A DNA stretch of 64,000 nucleotides from Triatoma infestans (GCA_011037195.1 JAAEAF010003751.1:26958-90957), one strand, 5' to 3'. Shown: positions 11,261 through 23,966, counted from the first letter of the stretch. The notes: generated by a model not told the origin, from the letters alone. Numbers and translations are program-made.

Positions 11261-12554
11261 TATTTTTTATCATAAATTTGAAAATTGATTTCTGTACTTA
11301 TTTTCTGAGGGATGCTGCATTGTCGCAGTACTTATGGCACCAGCCGCCACTGGGGTTGATTCAATGTTATTGTTGCACCCTTGTAGGCTAGAATTTTATC
11401 ATTCTCTGCCTATCTGGGTTGGTTGGTTAGTAAAAAGCTCCACTCCCTAAGTCAATATTTATGTTTAAATGTTTTATTTATTTTATATTTAATTGTATTA
11501 ACGGGAGTGTGATTGTGGTCCACTAACACTTTGGGTGTTTATTTATTGATTAATAAAAATGAAGCCGAACTTTTGAGTTTTGATGTGTTGAAGTGGAGTA
11601 TCCGGATCTAGAAATCTGGAAAATGGCAGCAACTTTGGGCGTATTGCTGGGAAGAAGTGGAAACGACACTGCAAATATGAAGGGTTTTATTTAGCTGTGC
11701 GTTCAATTTAGAAAAAGAAACTAACCATAACCCACAAACTTATATAGCATTCGTTTTCTATATCTACCTAAAAAGACAGACCTGGAATATACCCATTGAA
11801 TTAAAGGTCTCAACGAGCACTTTAATAGACCAATTAACTTTCTTTTGTTTGACAGTTTAGACTAAAAATGATTCATGTAGAAAAGCAATTTTTTTATTTG
11901 TCCAACTTTAAAAGAAGTTACTGGGTTAGGTGAAATTAGACTTTATTGTTCTTCCTTCTACAAAAAGCATAAATATAGAAAAATAAAATTATAATTTCTT
12001 TTAAAACAAGAAAAAATATAAAGGTAAAAGAAGAACTTGTAAAGAAACAAGTGAAGAATATTTGTGTAACTAACCAAGACAGCTGTTTAGCCCAACAATG
12101 GATGAATTTAATCAAGCGTGCGTTTTAAAATGGAAAAGGGGTCGAAATGGACGGGAATACCTTCAGTAAGAAATAAAATTAGACTACGTTTAAATTAAAT
12201 TCGATTTTACTCAAGAGTGGAGGAATACGGCCAATAGAAATGGGCCAGTAAGTGGGGAGTACCAGTCTAAATTGGGACTAGGAACTCATCCTCCTATAAC
12301 TGCCTCTGGAAACCTTTATACATTCGTGTTCATTTAGTTGTACAAACTCTTGAGTTCCATCCGGGTTTCTGTGAGGAGTTCTGTTTGTATGAATCCCTTC
12401 TATCCATTTTTTTTTTTTCCCCAATCGTAAAATGTACAGCATTTTTATTGCTTTTTTTTTTTTTTAATTTTTATTCATTTTTCAATAAATTGACAGAAGT
12501 ATTTTTATTTATTTTTTTTATAATTTAACCCCAAATAAATAAAAAAAAAAAAAA
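11261..12554. other. AT-rich spacer
   Basis: No coding, RNA or repeat signal is recognised beyond poly-T/poly-A stretches at 12410-12560. Confidence 0.45.
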
Positions 12555-12845
12555 AAATTGGTGTGAAACACTCAAAACTTTCTCTTACTCCAGTTTTCAA
12601 AATTGTAATTGACAAACTTTATAGTTAGTATACCAAATTTAATGAAATTTTGTCGGTGTTTTTATGGAGAAAATCATAAAAACTCAGAAACTTCAGTAAA
12701 AACACACTTCTGGTTTACTAATTTTTAAGATACACACATACACACACCAGTCCATTTCCTAAAAACCACTTTTTTGGACTCGATATCAAAAATTTGGCAC
12801 GATTGCAATACTTCCTCTTACTAGGAATAAGGGAAAGTAAAAAGT
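12555..12845 (+). repeat. CTCTTAC-family copy with internal deletion
   Basis: It begins TGGTGTGAAACACTCAAAAC and then CTTTCTCTTACTCCAG. It ends with CTTCCTCTTACTAGGAATAA followed by GGGAAAGTAAA. A short CA-rich tract sits in between and nearly all of the ~300-bp internal modules are missing. Both family ends are preserved. Confidence 0.7.
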
Positions 12846-12879
12846 TATCGTTTTATGGCAGTCATTCTGTTTGGTTTAA

Positions 12880-13132
12880 CCCGACCCTATGGCGCAGCAG
12901 TCCACGAAGGACCGAGTCTAGCCAGACGGCGATTTGAATAGGAGGGCGTGTGTTAAGCACGCCAAAGTTCCCACGCCGTTTAGTTTCGGCCTTCGTTACC
13001 TAGGCCGCTATTAACTGTAGCTTCCCACTGGATCAACACCGACTTTGTCCTCAACGCAATCGAACCCTGAATTCTTGTACGAAAGGCGACTGCGCTAGCC
13101 ACAAGACCAACATGTGAGGACATGTTTGGTTT
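12880..13132 (-). mobile_element. tRNA-derived SINE2 copy
   Basis: The minus strand begins TCCTCACATGTTGGTCTTGT and has tRNA-like A (GGCTAGCGCAGTCG) and B (GGGTTCGATTG, 13057-13067) boxes. The body includes AGTGGGAAGCTACAGTTAAT and ends GCGCCATAGGGTCGGG. TGTTTGGTTTAA flanks it exactly on both sides (12868-12879 and 13133-13144). A second copy lies at 28198-28453. The small minus-strand frame here is incidental. Confidence 0.82.
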
Positions 13133-13234
13133 AAACTTGGAAATTATTAATATTAAAGTATCCAAATTATTTACTTTAATTTTCCCCTAAGTACTAAGGT
13201 TTCCGTCTTCAATCAAAAGTCAAACGCACCATTC

Positions 13235-13442
13235 CCCTTCCCTTTATCCTCCCCAGTCGCCATCACTTAAATCTCGACCAGCCATTTCCAACTCTAACCA
13301 TTGTTCTACTAGCTGTCTAGGGCAACCTCTCTTCCGTCGTTCCTGTGGCATTCATTTCCCAAACTTTCTTCGGCCATCTACTCGGGCTCATATTTTTTAC
13401 ATGACCAGAACCATTTTGGTCTTCTTAACGTTTACCAGGTGG
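13235..13442 (-). pseudogene. RTE-like LINE C-terminal fragment
   Basis: Minus-strand translation gives GHVKNMSPSRWPKKVWEM, shifts frame, then gives RRKRGCPRQLVEQWLELEM and GRDLSDGDW. This follows the order GHV-RM, then basic RGRPR, then DW seen at the C-terminus of RTE-like reverse-transcriptase proteins, as also at 38400-38620 and 39650-39850. At least one frameshift is present. It is only about 70 codons long and dead. Confidence 0.6.
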
Positions 13443-13588
13443 AACCAATTATTCAAATTATTAATTAAAATGATGATGAATTAAATTAATAAATCTTTGC
13501 TGATGAAAAACGCTTGATTTTCCGGGTTGAGACTGCGGAAACCTAAAAAAATCAAGCTTCATTTAATCACGCTTCTTTTAGAAAACAA

Positions 13589-13952
13589 TATAACGAGATC
13601 CGAATCATTAAACATTCATAGGAGCCAAAGAGCGGAGAAGCACACATTAAATGAATGAAACGTTAGTTATTATTCCCCATCTATGCCAGACTAGGAAGTG
13701 ATAGCTCGTTTCATATAAATAGAGCGACAATACAAGAGTTTAGGAAGTTTTATAAACAGTTAACAACCAGTCAACAACCGATCTACTCTACCTTCTTATT
13801 ACTGAGCCAGTCTGTCTCTCGCTAATTAACTTCTATTTAACTATAAAGTTCTTGCAGTTTGGGTGTTCTATTTAATTAAACAATGTTCAGCATATCATCT
13901 AGTTTATTTTTTCCTTTAAAATCCATTCTCTCTCCTTCACACATCCATTATA
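13589..13952 (+). mobile_element. solo LTR, family 2
   Basis: It runs from TATAACGAGATCCGAATC to CACACATCCATTATA with ACAA repeated on both sides (13585-13588 and 13953-13956). TATA-like CATATAAATAGAGCG lies near 13715. Similar copies are at 22479-22862, 28526-28994 and 44833-45179, and a more diverged one at 33252-33572. There is no internal coding region. Confidence 0.72.
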
Positions 13953-13956
13953 ACAA

Positions 13957-14859
13957 ATAATTTACAAGTATTGGACATTCTTAGCGTAGAAACCAAAATA
14001 TAACTGAAGAAAAAAAATTTACATTTCAAAATTAGTTTGTCTTGCTATTAACATAACTTGGTATGAAACACTCACATGACTTTCTCTTACAGCAGTAGAT
14101 ATACAAAATTTGAATGGCAAATTTTTATCAAATATTTGCTTGTCTTCAATCATTTTAAATCAATTGAAGAGTCTAAACTTAATCAAATGTATTTATTTAT
14201 TTATTATTTTTTTTTTTGAGGAAACTATATTATTATTAAATTGTTGACTACGTTAAATTGTTGATTACGCACTTGGTTTCTAAATAATCATTTTCGGCCA
14301 ACTGCCCTAATATAATATAATATTAAAATCCTCCGTTTGCCGTGAAGTACGATCCTAGGGTTATACGATATTTTTCATTGTATCTGTAAATTTTCCATTT
14401 GTATCTGTAATTCCCTTTTATTTCCATAATATAAGTCCTTTTTGTATTGCCTGTAAATTTTTTATTAACAGTGGCTTTTCCAGTTAAATTGGGCATGTTC
14501 TCATTTTTCATGTTTAAACATTTATTTTAATTATTTTTTTTTATTAAGAGTAATACTAGAAATTTCATCATCTAAATGCTACTCTCCCCATTAAGATGTT
14601 TTACCCATTCATTTTTTCCATTACTCTTGTTACTTCCTTCAGGTGCTAAAAATAAATGGTTGAAAGTTTAGAGTTGAAATTAAAAGAAATATCTCTTTAT
14701 CTGGTAACGCGAAATACAGTCTGGTAATTTATTGTAGTAGCAGAGTTAATGATTGAATATAAAAAAAAAATTCCTCGACGTTCACAAGATCTTTAAGAGT
14801 TTTATAGCTACATGAGATAGATAGATTGAAAAAAGGGAAGATCGGACCTCATTCCACTG
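13957..14859. other. AT-rich spacer with one CTCTTAC end fragment
   Basis: TGGTATGAAACACTCACATG, then ACTTTCTCTTAC, at about 14060-14092 is the left end of the CTCTTAC family. The remainder holds no recognised gene. Confidence 0.5.
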
Positions 14860-16420
14860 CGACCTATAATAAGAGGTCTATTGTGAATCGCCTAAAATTA
14901 GAGCACATCCCTCAGGTTTGCCCTCATAGTCAGGCCTAGCAAAGCTGAGAATGGCTCCATCCTCCTCGACCCTGCAGAATCGGCATAACATGTTACCTGC
15001 AAGTAGTAACTGGAGCATGTGCCTATTCAGCTTACAATACCCTGATAATAGCCTTATGTTCCTTCGGCTGTGGTTGAGTAGGTCCTTGTAAATTTAGACA
15101 AATGTCTTGTAGTGGAATCAATTGTCGTGATTCCAGAGGTATGAAGTTAGATGATGTCTTGAAGAGGGATTTATTAGGCGGAAGTTAGTTTGGAGAGTTA
15201 TTGCTTGAATTATTAACACTGAATTTTTAAAAATAGAATATATTTTAACAATAATTTGAATGAGCCTAATGGTAACTACAATTAATATGATTTGATAATA
15301 GTATATAAATAATTTTAAGAGTTAAATAACAAATAATTTAAAATGATTATAATAAATAAACTAATATGCACAACCATGAAAATAATTATAAGTAAAACCT
15401 TGTATAGGGACGCGCTCGGAACTCAAGTATAACTGCTGCTGTAAAATGATACTGATATAATGATGTGACTACTCGTATAATGATGAATGATATAATGATC
15501 CCCTCTTCCAGTGGAGCGAAGTTTATATTAGTCTTACAAACACACTGTCAAGTGTGTAAGTAAGTTCTCACACTAAGACATCTCTAGTAGCGTGCGACCT
15601 TGTGCAACCTTAGTTAGGTCGGCGACCAGTGATTCAGGTCAGTGGCCAGATTTGGTTGCCCATCGGCGACTTTCAATAGACAGGGCTTTATCAGTGCTTG
15701 TCTTTGGTACCTTTGTATTGAAAAGGCAGCGACCGGCTGTGGGGCCACCAGTTATAAATTATTCTTTCCTTTTGTTATATTTTGTGAAGGCTTTGACATT
15801 GCTATGTCATTACAGTCTCTTAATGAAGATTTTTGTCTGCCTCTGTCTTGGTATTCTTTCCCACTATTGCAGACGCTGTTCTTCTATCCAGGGTCTTGGA
15901 CAGACTGCAGTAGAGTATGGGGCCTATAAGTTATCCTTCGAACCCTCCCTTGCTAGCCGATCTTAGCCCAGAAATCCCGCATGTCCCTGCACCCAGGCGA
16001 GTGTTAGCTTATTCCGAACACCCAGCTCGGTTAGGCTGACCCACACCAGTCTTGAGTATAGTAGGTGTGAAAAAAGTGCCTCGAGGGTTGCCTGACTATC
16101 GGAGTATATGGCCACTTTCATACCCGCAAATCCATGCCTTATAATCTCCTTAGCGCAGAATTGTAACGCCACCACTTCGGCCTGAAAGACCGTGGCGTAC
16201 TTTCCTCTAGCTGGCCTTAATCTTAACTTAGGCCTACCCCCCCTTCCGGTACCAATTGGAGTTTTGGGGCCGTCTGGGAGTCACTGTCCCAATCACTTCT
16301 GTTCGGTATGACAATTTGGAAGTAACTCTCAAAATGAAAACTAGGAATCTTCTTGTCGGTTGACATTCCAAGTAAATGGTTACCCTTGATTTTCTCGATC
16401 CATCATGCCTAGAGGAAATG
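14860..16420 (-). pseudogene. RNase H LINE 3' half, split by a solo LTR
   Basis: The minus strand reads RNase H first: AEVVALQFCAKEII, AIYSDSQATLEALF and LAWVQGHAGFLG supply the E, D and H/G regions of a LINE RNase H (15963-16200). Below the LTR at 15110-15814 the C-terminal region continues to 14860 with NRHMLQLLLAGNMLCRFC, then EEDGA, the cysteine-rich tail usual for I/LOA/R1-like LINEs. Frames are broken between domains. Upstream sequence to about 16420 (HLLGMSTDKKIPSFHFESY) is consistent with the preceding linker. The order of events is LINE first, LTR later. Confidence 0.75.
15110..15814 (-). mobile_element. solo LTR, family 1 (copy B)
   Basis: It starts TGTAGTGGAATC and ends GTCATTACA on the plus strand, the reverse orientation of copy A. 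GTCT is duplicated at 15106-15109 and 15815-15818. It interrupts the LINE at 14860-16420. The 95- and 124-codon plus-strand frames starting inside it are not genes. Confidence 0.82.
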
Positions 16421-17118
16421 GGTGGTGGCCACTAAAGCTACATGAGAGATTTTATATACTTCCTCCAATCCTAATTCTCCCTTAATCTTTTCAATACATG
16501 AATTTGTCCAATATTTTTCAGATAAGCTGATCTACGCATTATCTCACCAGCTTCAGACTAAATGATAGAACAAGAAAATGTAAGTAGGTATACAACGAAA
16601 TATGAAAACAAAACCAATACTTTATTGTGCAAAGAACCATTCTTCTAATTCCATCTTAGCCAATGTCTGTTTTGCTAGAATTCACTATTGATATATCATC
16701 AAAACAATGGTCTTCTTTTTTACAAAATATCCTTAGTTGTTTTGGTTTTTCTCATCAATTTAATGTCCGCTAAATCCTGGTATTAATATCTTCAGAAAAT
16801 ACCTCGTTTTTTTCTTCTTTTTTTTCTATTTCTACAGGAAATCTTCAGGCACAAATAGTAAACTTATTAATCTTCTCAAATGATACCATTTCCTAAAAAT
16901 CGACGTCACTTTTAACTTTCTTAAAATACTTTCGATTAAGTCACCTTAGTAATTTTTATATTACCCCATTAAAGGAAAAAGGAAAGGTGTCTGTTTGCTT
17001 AATTGTATCTTTTCGCACTGTGACATTCTTTTTCTATATTTTTATTTTTATTTTAGATGGCACATTGCTGTTTATGAGCTAACGGAGAGTAAAGGCTAAC
17101 TTTGGCTAATATGTAACG
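16421..17118. other. AT-rich spacer
   Basis: No feature is recognised. T-rich runs lie at 16800-16850 and 17030-17060. Confidence 0.45.
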
Positions 17119-17566
17119 CAGCGCCCACTTTGGCGGTTAAGCCGCCCCGGACAAAAAGCAAAATTGCCACCCCTTAAGTACATATATAAATTATTTTACG
17201 GAAGTCTATCTATATTCAAACGCAAGCTGAAGCAGCGCTCCTCTCGCGGGCTAATACTATTCTGTTCAGTGAAGTACGAGTATAATATGTTCTTGTTCAA
17301 ACAAGTTCAAACATCGTCTTTTACAAATTCTGCATTGATTTTTCATTAATAGTGTAAATATATTTTAGCTTTTAGACATAAATAATATAAATATGGCTAT
17401 GGTACTTAAATTTTTAGCAAAGGAAAAAAAATCGATATGTGAATTTTTCCTTTTAACTGAGTATTTAATATCAACCATTTCTCTCACATTTGCAGCCAAG
17501 ATGGCGTCACTAAATTTTGGCATTCCGGAAAAATATCCGGGTTGCCCGCTTCTAGAGCGGGCGCTG
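17119..17566. mobile_element. GC-ended inverted-repeat element, hAT-like candidate
   Basis: The left end reads CAGCGCCCACTTTGGCGG, then CCGCCCCGGACAAAAAG. The right end reads CCGGGTTGCCCGCTTCTAGA, then GCGGGCGCTG, its approximate inverse. A related right end (GTCCGGGGCGACATAACCGC, then TAGAGCGGGCGCTG) lies at 19175-19217 inside a LINE remnant. CAG-first GC-rich termini resemble hAT elements, but no 8-bp duplication is visible, so the superfamily is uncertain. Confidence 0.4.
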
Positions 17567-18829
17567 TTTGTAGATTAGATAGGTCACACATCATTTTTTA
17601 TCCGAGTAATGATTTTTTTTTTTTTTTTAATGATTGAAATCCCAGATGTGTATTATAAGGCATATTTTTACGTATATTGACATACCATATTCCATGATCA
17701 CCAGTTTTTTAAAAATGGAAATAAAATAAATAAAAAATAAGAGAAAGTAAAAATAGAGACCATTTTTAGTTCAAACATTAGCCTCGGTAGAATTCATTTT
17801 AACCTAAATAAACTCATTAAAAACTCAAGTTATAATGTCAAAATAATTTTGAAGACTTGATAAAAAAAAAAAAACATTATTTTTTTTTTTTTTTTTTGAA
17901 AACTCTTCTAATCTTGAACGTAGAAATTTCATTTCCTCATTAAAAGTTTTTAATCTTTGCCCAACTATAAGTTGGAATATAATAAAATGGAGAAATAAAA
18001 AATATGGTAATTCAGTAAATAAGGGATGTTGATCAGTATCAGAATATAACCGTTCTAATTAAGAAGACCAGTAACCCCCACCCGCTTAACTTTCTTTGTG
18101 TGATGGATTAGAATATAGAGTAAAAAAAAAAAAGGGGTGAGTAAGTGGTAGTGAAATGGGGACGTTGGTTCCCTTTTAACTCTAGTTGCGTGAGTGGTCT
18201 TTAATAACGTGTTAGGTAAAGGAGGGCAAAGAGATGGGTTTGCCAATTCTGGGTTTTCCATTACAAGATCGTACAAAATGGTGAAGAGGAGATGGCTCTG
18301 GTATACTGTGAAAGGCTAGGACGTGTGTGTGCTATATAAGGGTGTACACGGAACCATTTCCTATCCATACGGCTCCCGCATCGGCCACCTCTGACACACT
18401 CTCTCCCTTGCTCTCTCTTATGACCCAGCTCTTCTACCTGATAACAATGTTGCTCAACACATAGCACATCTCTTTCATTTTTAGTGATGTAGGTTTTCCT
18501 CTTTTCAAGTTTTATTTATATAATTCACCTTCATCCTTCTACTCTAATTGTAATCAATAATCCTGCGAAATTTTATATATATATATCTTACTCCTACTTC
18601 TGCCATAAGACTTATTGCAATCATTTCCGGATATTTTTAAGTTGATTTTTCACCGAAAATGCATTTTTTGAGGTTCTATAAGTTCGAAATTATCCTTTTT
18701 ATAAATTGCCCTCTACATTTAATATAAAGACTATAAGTTCCAAAATAAGAGATTACCAAAAAATCTGGCATTGTGATTGAGTAATACAAGCAATTATCGT
18801 TATTATTATTATCGTCTCTGGGGGATGGA
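17567..18829. other. AT-rich spacer with a diverged CTCTTAC piece
   Basis: Poly-T and poly-A runs lie at 17610-17632, 17865-17900 and 18120-18135. The segment 18580-18760 (TCTTACTCCTACTTC, then CATTTCCGGATATTTTTAAG) looks like a decayed CTCTTAC end. Minus-strand frames of 68-73 codons at 18055-18467 show no family motif. Confidence 0.45.
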
Positions 18830-19500
18830 CGAAGCTCTACGATATCTGAAGTCCCACAAACCGATCTAAAAGCAATAAAGCTTCAAAAACAACAATAAAA
18901 CGATTTAGAACAAAAATACAGACCCTGGTCTAACCCGTTTAAGAGATTCAGCGCAGTCTGAACAAATCGGACCATAATCTTAAAGGGAAATAGTGTAAGC
19001 TCTTCCATAGACTTCCTGTCCCTATCAAAAGACCTGAACCTAATTTCCTCATAACTAAGCAAGCAGTCTATCATAGGTGGATGGGTGTTTTTTTTTTCCC
19101 AGTCTTACAAACTCTAAAAAAAATGGGTTGTGGCATGAACCACATTACATAGTTTGTTCGGTGTGTAGCAATTTGTCTTTTTTGTCCGGGGCGACATAAC
19201 CGCTAGAGCGGGCGCTGGTGAAGACAAAGCAACAACTCACTAATAGCCCTCCGTGCAAAGCATCTTAGACTGCCGACAACCCACTGAGCTCATCCGTCCA
19301 TGACCGTGGCTGGAAACTTGACAGACATGTGTCTAAAGACAATCAACAGCAGACTCCGGGACTAATGAAAGGAAGAGAGGTGCCTAATTTGGCAACCCTC
19401 CCCTCATTCCAAATATTCCTATATGATCTGCTACCCAGACTAGAAGAAGTACAATTCATCGAGAAAGAAAGGTCTTCTAGAATCCTTCCTAAGGCAATAT
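18830..19500 (-). pseudogene. RNase H LINE 3' fragment
   Basis: It is homologous to the 3' part of the large LINE at 53187-56933: 18910-19090 matches 53300-53450 (translation includes KSMEELTLFPFKIMVRFVQT, related to the copy at 34404-34607), and 19260-19500 matches 53620-53870. The segment between is replaced by about 70 bp ending in GAGCGGGCGCTG. No intact frame remains. Confidence 0.7.
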
Positions 19501-21644
19501 AAAAAATATACGGCACAGAACTTTCTTTTGATTCAAATTACAACCCGAAAAAATTTGAAAAGGACCTAATGTAGATAATTTTAATGGAAATGTTACAGCA
19601 TGATCTCTGAGTTGGATAACAATTTTAGCTCCTTTAAATGGCAATGACAGAAATACAGAAGTAAATAATCCTGAGGAATAAGCGTATTGAAATTTAAATT
19701 ATTATAATATAAACTATAATTAGAAATCGATAATTTAAGTTGGTCAAGATTGTTTTTTAAATGTCACTCAAAAATGGTTCGTATATTTTGTATTGTGTCC
19801 TCTATAGAGGATAATTATGAGTAAATCTCAATAAGTGAAATCTCTATGGTGCACACCATTCAACAATGAGGAGCGTGTAATAGAATTAATTAACATTACA
19901 GTATGGATTAACGATAGTCCATAAGAAAGGTAAGTAACGTAATACTCGGCCAATCCAGCTTGGATTTTTTTGTGTTCATTGCTCGAACTGAGCTTAATCG
20001 TTGTGTACAATGCCACAAGGAGTAATTCGTCTGCTGCTTAATTTACAAACAAAGTATCATCCACAAATTGAGAGCCAAAAATAAATATTTCCCTAAATAC
20101 CCCATGATCAGCCTGTAACCTCATTTATTGGTATCTTCTCAATTTCACACTAAACACCTTGTTCTCCTCGAGCATTGATTCAATATTCTTTTTCATTCTT
20201 CAACCCTCATTTAGTTTGGGAATATTCCATTCTGTTCTAATCGAACAGTTTTGATCAATTTATCTTCTTGGTTTTAGTGTAATATTGGACATTTCCTAAA
20301 TTAGGCTCCTTTTCTATATATTTAAGGATAATCAATCATCAATATATCGCCTGTCAAGAATATTTGACAACATACGTTGCTTTAATTGCTCCTTACAAAT
20401 TTATATAATTAAATCAATTGATTATATTATATTGAATTATGGATTTCTAATAAGCTACTACTGTTACAAATTAAAATCCTCATAATCCTCATAATCGCTT
20501 ACAGATTTACCTAAATCTATTACTGATTTACTCTCTTACTCTTCAGTACCGCTAGGCTACTTAGTTACCTTAATTACTAGCATAACCACTATTTACGTCA
20601 TCAAGATTAGCTAGATAAGTGTAGCGGAGTGAGGTTTACTATGTATATATACGTTGTGTTCATGAATATATATATATACGATATAGAGCTTACTTCTCCC
20701 TAGTTCTATATACCCTTGCTTCTATGATTAATGAGAAATACATTAACTGATATTGAGTCAAGATGACAAATAGATGCCCTAATTACATTAACTTTCATCC
20801 AACAAAGCCTTATAAGCAAGTTAGTAATCTTGTGCACACACTCATTGTATTTCGAAATAAAATTTATTTCAATGTAAAATTGTTATTATTTTATTAAAAA
20901 AACCTCTTTTTCTGAATTAATTCGTCCATTGAAGTTCTTCTAGCAAGCATTGCGATTGGGGAATTTTTTTTTTTTTTTTAAACGGAATTTCCCTCAGAAA
21001 TACGTGTTTCATCTCCGGCAAAATCTCTCCAGTGCGTAGTCGTGGATGCATCAGTGGAAAGTATCGCATCATATGGTCTTGATGTTGATAGATTTCATTG
21101 ATTCCAAATTCGGCGCAAGAAAATCATTACCTACCTTGAAATTTTCACAAAGTGGACCTTTGAAAGTCCATAAAGGTGGTAACTTTTTTTTTTTGTAAGG
21201 AAACACAGCTAGTCTTTTTGGGTGCGGTATCCTCCTTAGCTTACTCTTTCTTCTGCTAAAAAAAAGGTTCAATATGCATAAGCACACACCCTCCCCACGT
21301 ACAAACACACACTACAAAAAAACAAAAAACAAACAAGTTGTTTTCGAACGCAGGGGACCCTAAAACATCTCCTGTGAAACTCAATTTCGATAATTTGACA
21401 GATTGCATTACTTCCGCATACATGCAAAACAAGCTCAACACATATGTGCCAAACGCGTAAACGCATAGGTTTCCGTACTTCGACTAATAAACAAGGAAAG
21501 TAGAAAATTAACAGACATAGACGTCATAATTATAATGGAAAAGAATCTTATGTAAGTTCTAGAAACCGAAACCATATAATTTATTTTGGGAAATTTTTCT
21601 GATACATTTCATATTATAACAGCTGTTTATTTATTAATATAAGA
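19501..21644. other. AT-rich spacer with CTCTTAC fragments
   Basis: Fragments of the CTCTTAC family are visible at 21060-21200 (AAGTGGACCTTTGAAAG and neighbours) and 21340-21470 (AACGCAGGGGACCCTAAAAC, then CTCAATTTCGATAATTTGAC). Minus-strand frames over 21069-21466 come from this repeat. The rest holds nothing recognised. Confidence 0.5.
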
Positions 21645-21995
21645 ATGGAAAGAATTCAAAGCTGGAGAAGAAAAACCAATGTGCGCGAATACGAAATGAA
21701 CGAATATTGAACATGTATGGCGAGCCAGATGTAGTTAAGATAATTAGGATCCCTAGGCTGCAATGGGCAGGGAATGTTGCAAAGATGACAGAATATGAGG
21801 TGCCTAGAAAGGTATTGGAAGAAAGGGTTGACCGCGCGATAAGAGTTTGGCAGACCCAAACTGTGATGAGTTGTGGTGTAGGAGAGGATTCAAGTGTTCT
21901 GGTGAATGTGCGGAATTGGAAAGCTGGTAGCAACTGAGAAGAGATGACTGGCGGAGGCGAATAAAGGAGGCTAAGGCTCAATAATGGGCTGTAAG
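21645..21995 (+). pseudogene. RTE-like LINE C-terminal fragment
   Basis: Translation of 21707-21937 gives MYGEPDVVKIIRIPRLQWAG, then NVAKM, and later VRNWKAG. These match the better-preserved tail at 39600-39830 (LYQEPDVMNIIKLGRLRWAG, then HVVRM, and IRNWKAA). It ends in GGAGGCTAAGGCTCAATAAT and GGGCTGTAAG, near-identical to the 3' end at 39844-39872. The basic GRPR-like stretch is mutated and the frame breaks. Confidence 0.75.
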
Positions 21996-22478
21996 AAGAG
22001 AAAGAGAAAAACAAAAAGGCCAATTTCTAATTTTAAAAAAAACACCCAATTACAAAGTGTTCAAAATTAATGTCTCCAATTGATCGGCTTATTTTTCTAG
22101 AAGGCCTCCCATAGACTATGCATGCCAGTATTTGTCTATGGAAAACTACTATCGATTACACAAATTTGTAGCGACTTGTCAACCAAGCCCCTTTCCTTAT
22201 TTAGCCAACAATTAATTATAATATAAGAATGTTGTTTAAAAAAATACAAACATAACAGGTTTAAATATATTTTATTCTGTATCAAGTTAAGGTTTTTTTA
22301 ATTTTTTTTATTTTTTCCTTACATGCAGTTTTCCTATCTTAAGTCGGTTTTCCCTTAATGCTGTACTGGATATTAGGTGAGTGTATTTCAGCGTCAAGCT
22401 TGAAGCCTCAGTTATTCATTCTCTTTCTAAGTACATATACGTGATCATAATTCTGTAAATAACTAAAATTCATTCATT
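21996..22478. other. AT-rich spacer
   Basis: No feature is recognised. Confidence 0.45.
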
Positions 22479-22862
22479 CGTAATGGTATCCGAATCATTA
22501 AAGATTCATATAGGATCCGAAGAGCGGAGTAGCACAATAAATGAATCAAAATAGTTACTTACTCACCATCTAGGCCAGACTAGGAAAGTTCAGTTTGATT
22601 CGTATAAACAGAGCGGCAGCAGTACATTTCATGACAGTTTACGACCAGTTTATATCTAGTCAGCAACCTATCTTTATTACCTACTTATTACTCATCCAGT
22701 CTGTCTCTTTATATTTCTCTCGCTACCTAATTTCTAATTTAACTGTAAATTCCTTGCAATTTGTGTGTTCTATTCATTATACAGTGTTCAGCATATCATC
22801 TAGTTTATTTCTCTAAACATCCATTCACTCTAATTCTCTCTCTCCTTCTCACATCTATTATA
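22479..22862 (+). mobile_element. solo LTR, family 2
   Basis: The body matches 13589-13952: TATCCGAATCATTAAA, AGAGCGGAGTAGCACAATAA, a GTATAAACAGAGCGGC TATA-like site near 22600, CCAGTCTGTCTCTTTATATT and CAGTGTTCAGCATATCATCT. It ends TCACATCTATTATA. No matching 4-bp flank was found, so the left boundary is approximate. The 73-codon frame inside it is not a gene. Confidence 0.65.
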
Positions 22863-23966
22863 ACAAAAAATATTTGCAATATAAGTATCTTAGCTATATG
22901 AAATTAAATTCATACCAAGCAAGCTATTGGAATTTTCAATGAAATTAAAGGCTACATACAATGTTAGTAGTAAAAATCAGTAGAATGAATTAAAGTAAAA
23001 CAATTTTAAAGTAGGATTGCTTGTTAAGCTATCGTGGATTTAAGTTACTGTAATAACACGCTAGAAATAGCAATAACACTAATGGATGGTCAATCCAACA
23101 ATGAATGATACATTAAACGAAATAAAATTCCTAATGCTAATGCTAAAAGCCTTTATCTTCTAATGAAATCAGATTTAATGCCTCTTGCTGGGGGGTATTT
23201 CTTTTTTAAAACCCACCAAATAAAGCAGAAATGGAATATATTTTATATCCACATGAATAGAGTTTAATAAAAAAAAGTAGCATACATATTATATATACAT
23301 ATATATAATTGTTAAATTTATTTCTTTTCTTGTTTTTTTAAAATAGAGGTTTTATTTTAAATATAGCCATGACTACGGATTGTGAGTTATTATGACTATT
23401 GTCTGAGTTAAGCTGGCTTGAATGGAGGACCTTTTATGTCTGTCTAGAAATAATTTATTATTGTATTAAATAGTAGAAATACTTTAAAGTGCATTAAGTA
23501 GTGAAACACCAAGTTATGTGAAATAGTTACTTTTTTTTTATTTTTATTGTGTGACCAATTTATCAAGTACAATTCAATAATTGTCCCTTTAACGAACGCT
23601 CTTTTATTGGCTGCCACTTAACCACTTCTGCTATCAGTTCTATTTCCACTTTCTATCACACTTTAAGTGGAAATATTGTGATACTCTATACAGTTTCTTT
23701 TGAAGTTTAATTATGATCGGAAAAACATGTTTTTAGTTCCAGAATTGGAAAAAAAAATATTCTTATCGAAAGGACAGTGTGTTTGTTTGTATGTATATAG
23801 GTACATATGTCCAATGATGATGCGATGTAGGGAATGGTTATAAAACCACTGCGACCTAAAAGGTCAGTAATAGCATTACTATTGCTATGGCTCTCTTGAT
23901 TTTCGGTGTTTTCACTTAGAATATGGTTGTCTGTAAAAAGTTTTCCTTGTGTAGAAATGTAAATGG
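22863..23966. other. AT-rich spacer
   Basis: No feature is recognised. TATA-rich tracts lie near 23290 and poly-T near 23530. Confidence 0.45.

Noticed and set aside
15592..15966. 124-codon plus-strand frame
   Set aside because: Lies inside and just beyond a solo LTR; the same sequence in copies D and C is not open in this frame and no motif is present.
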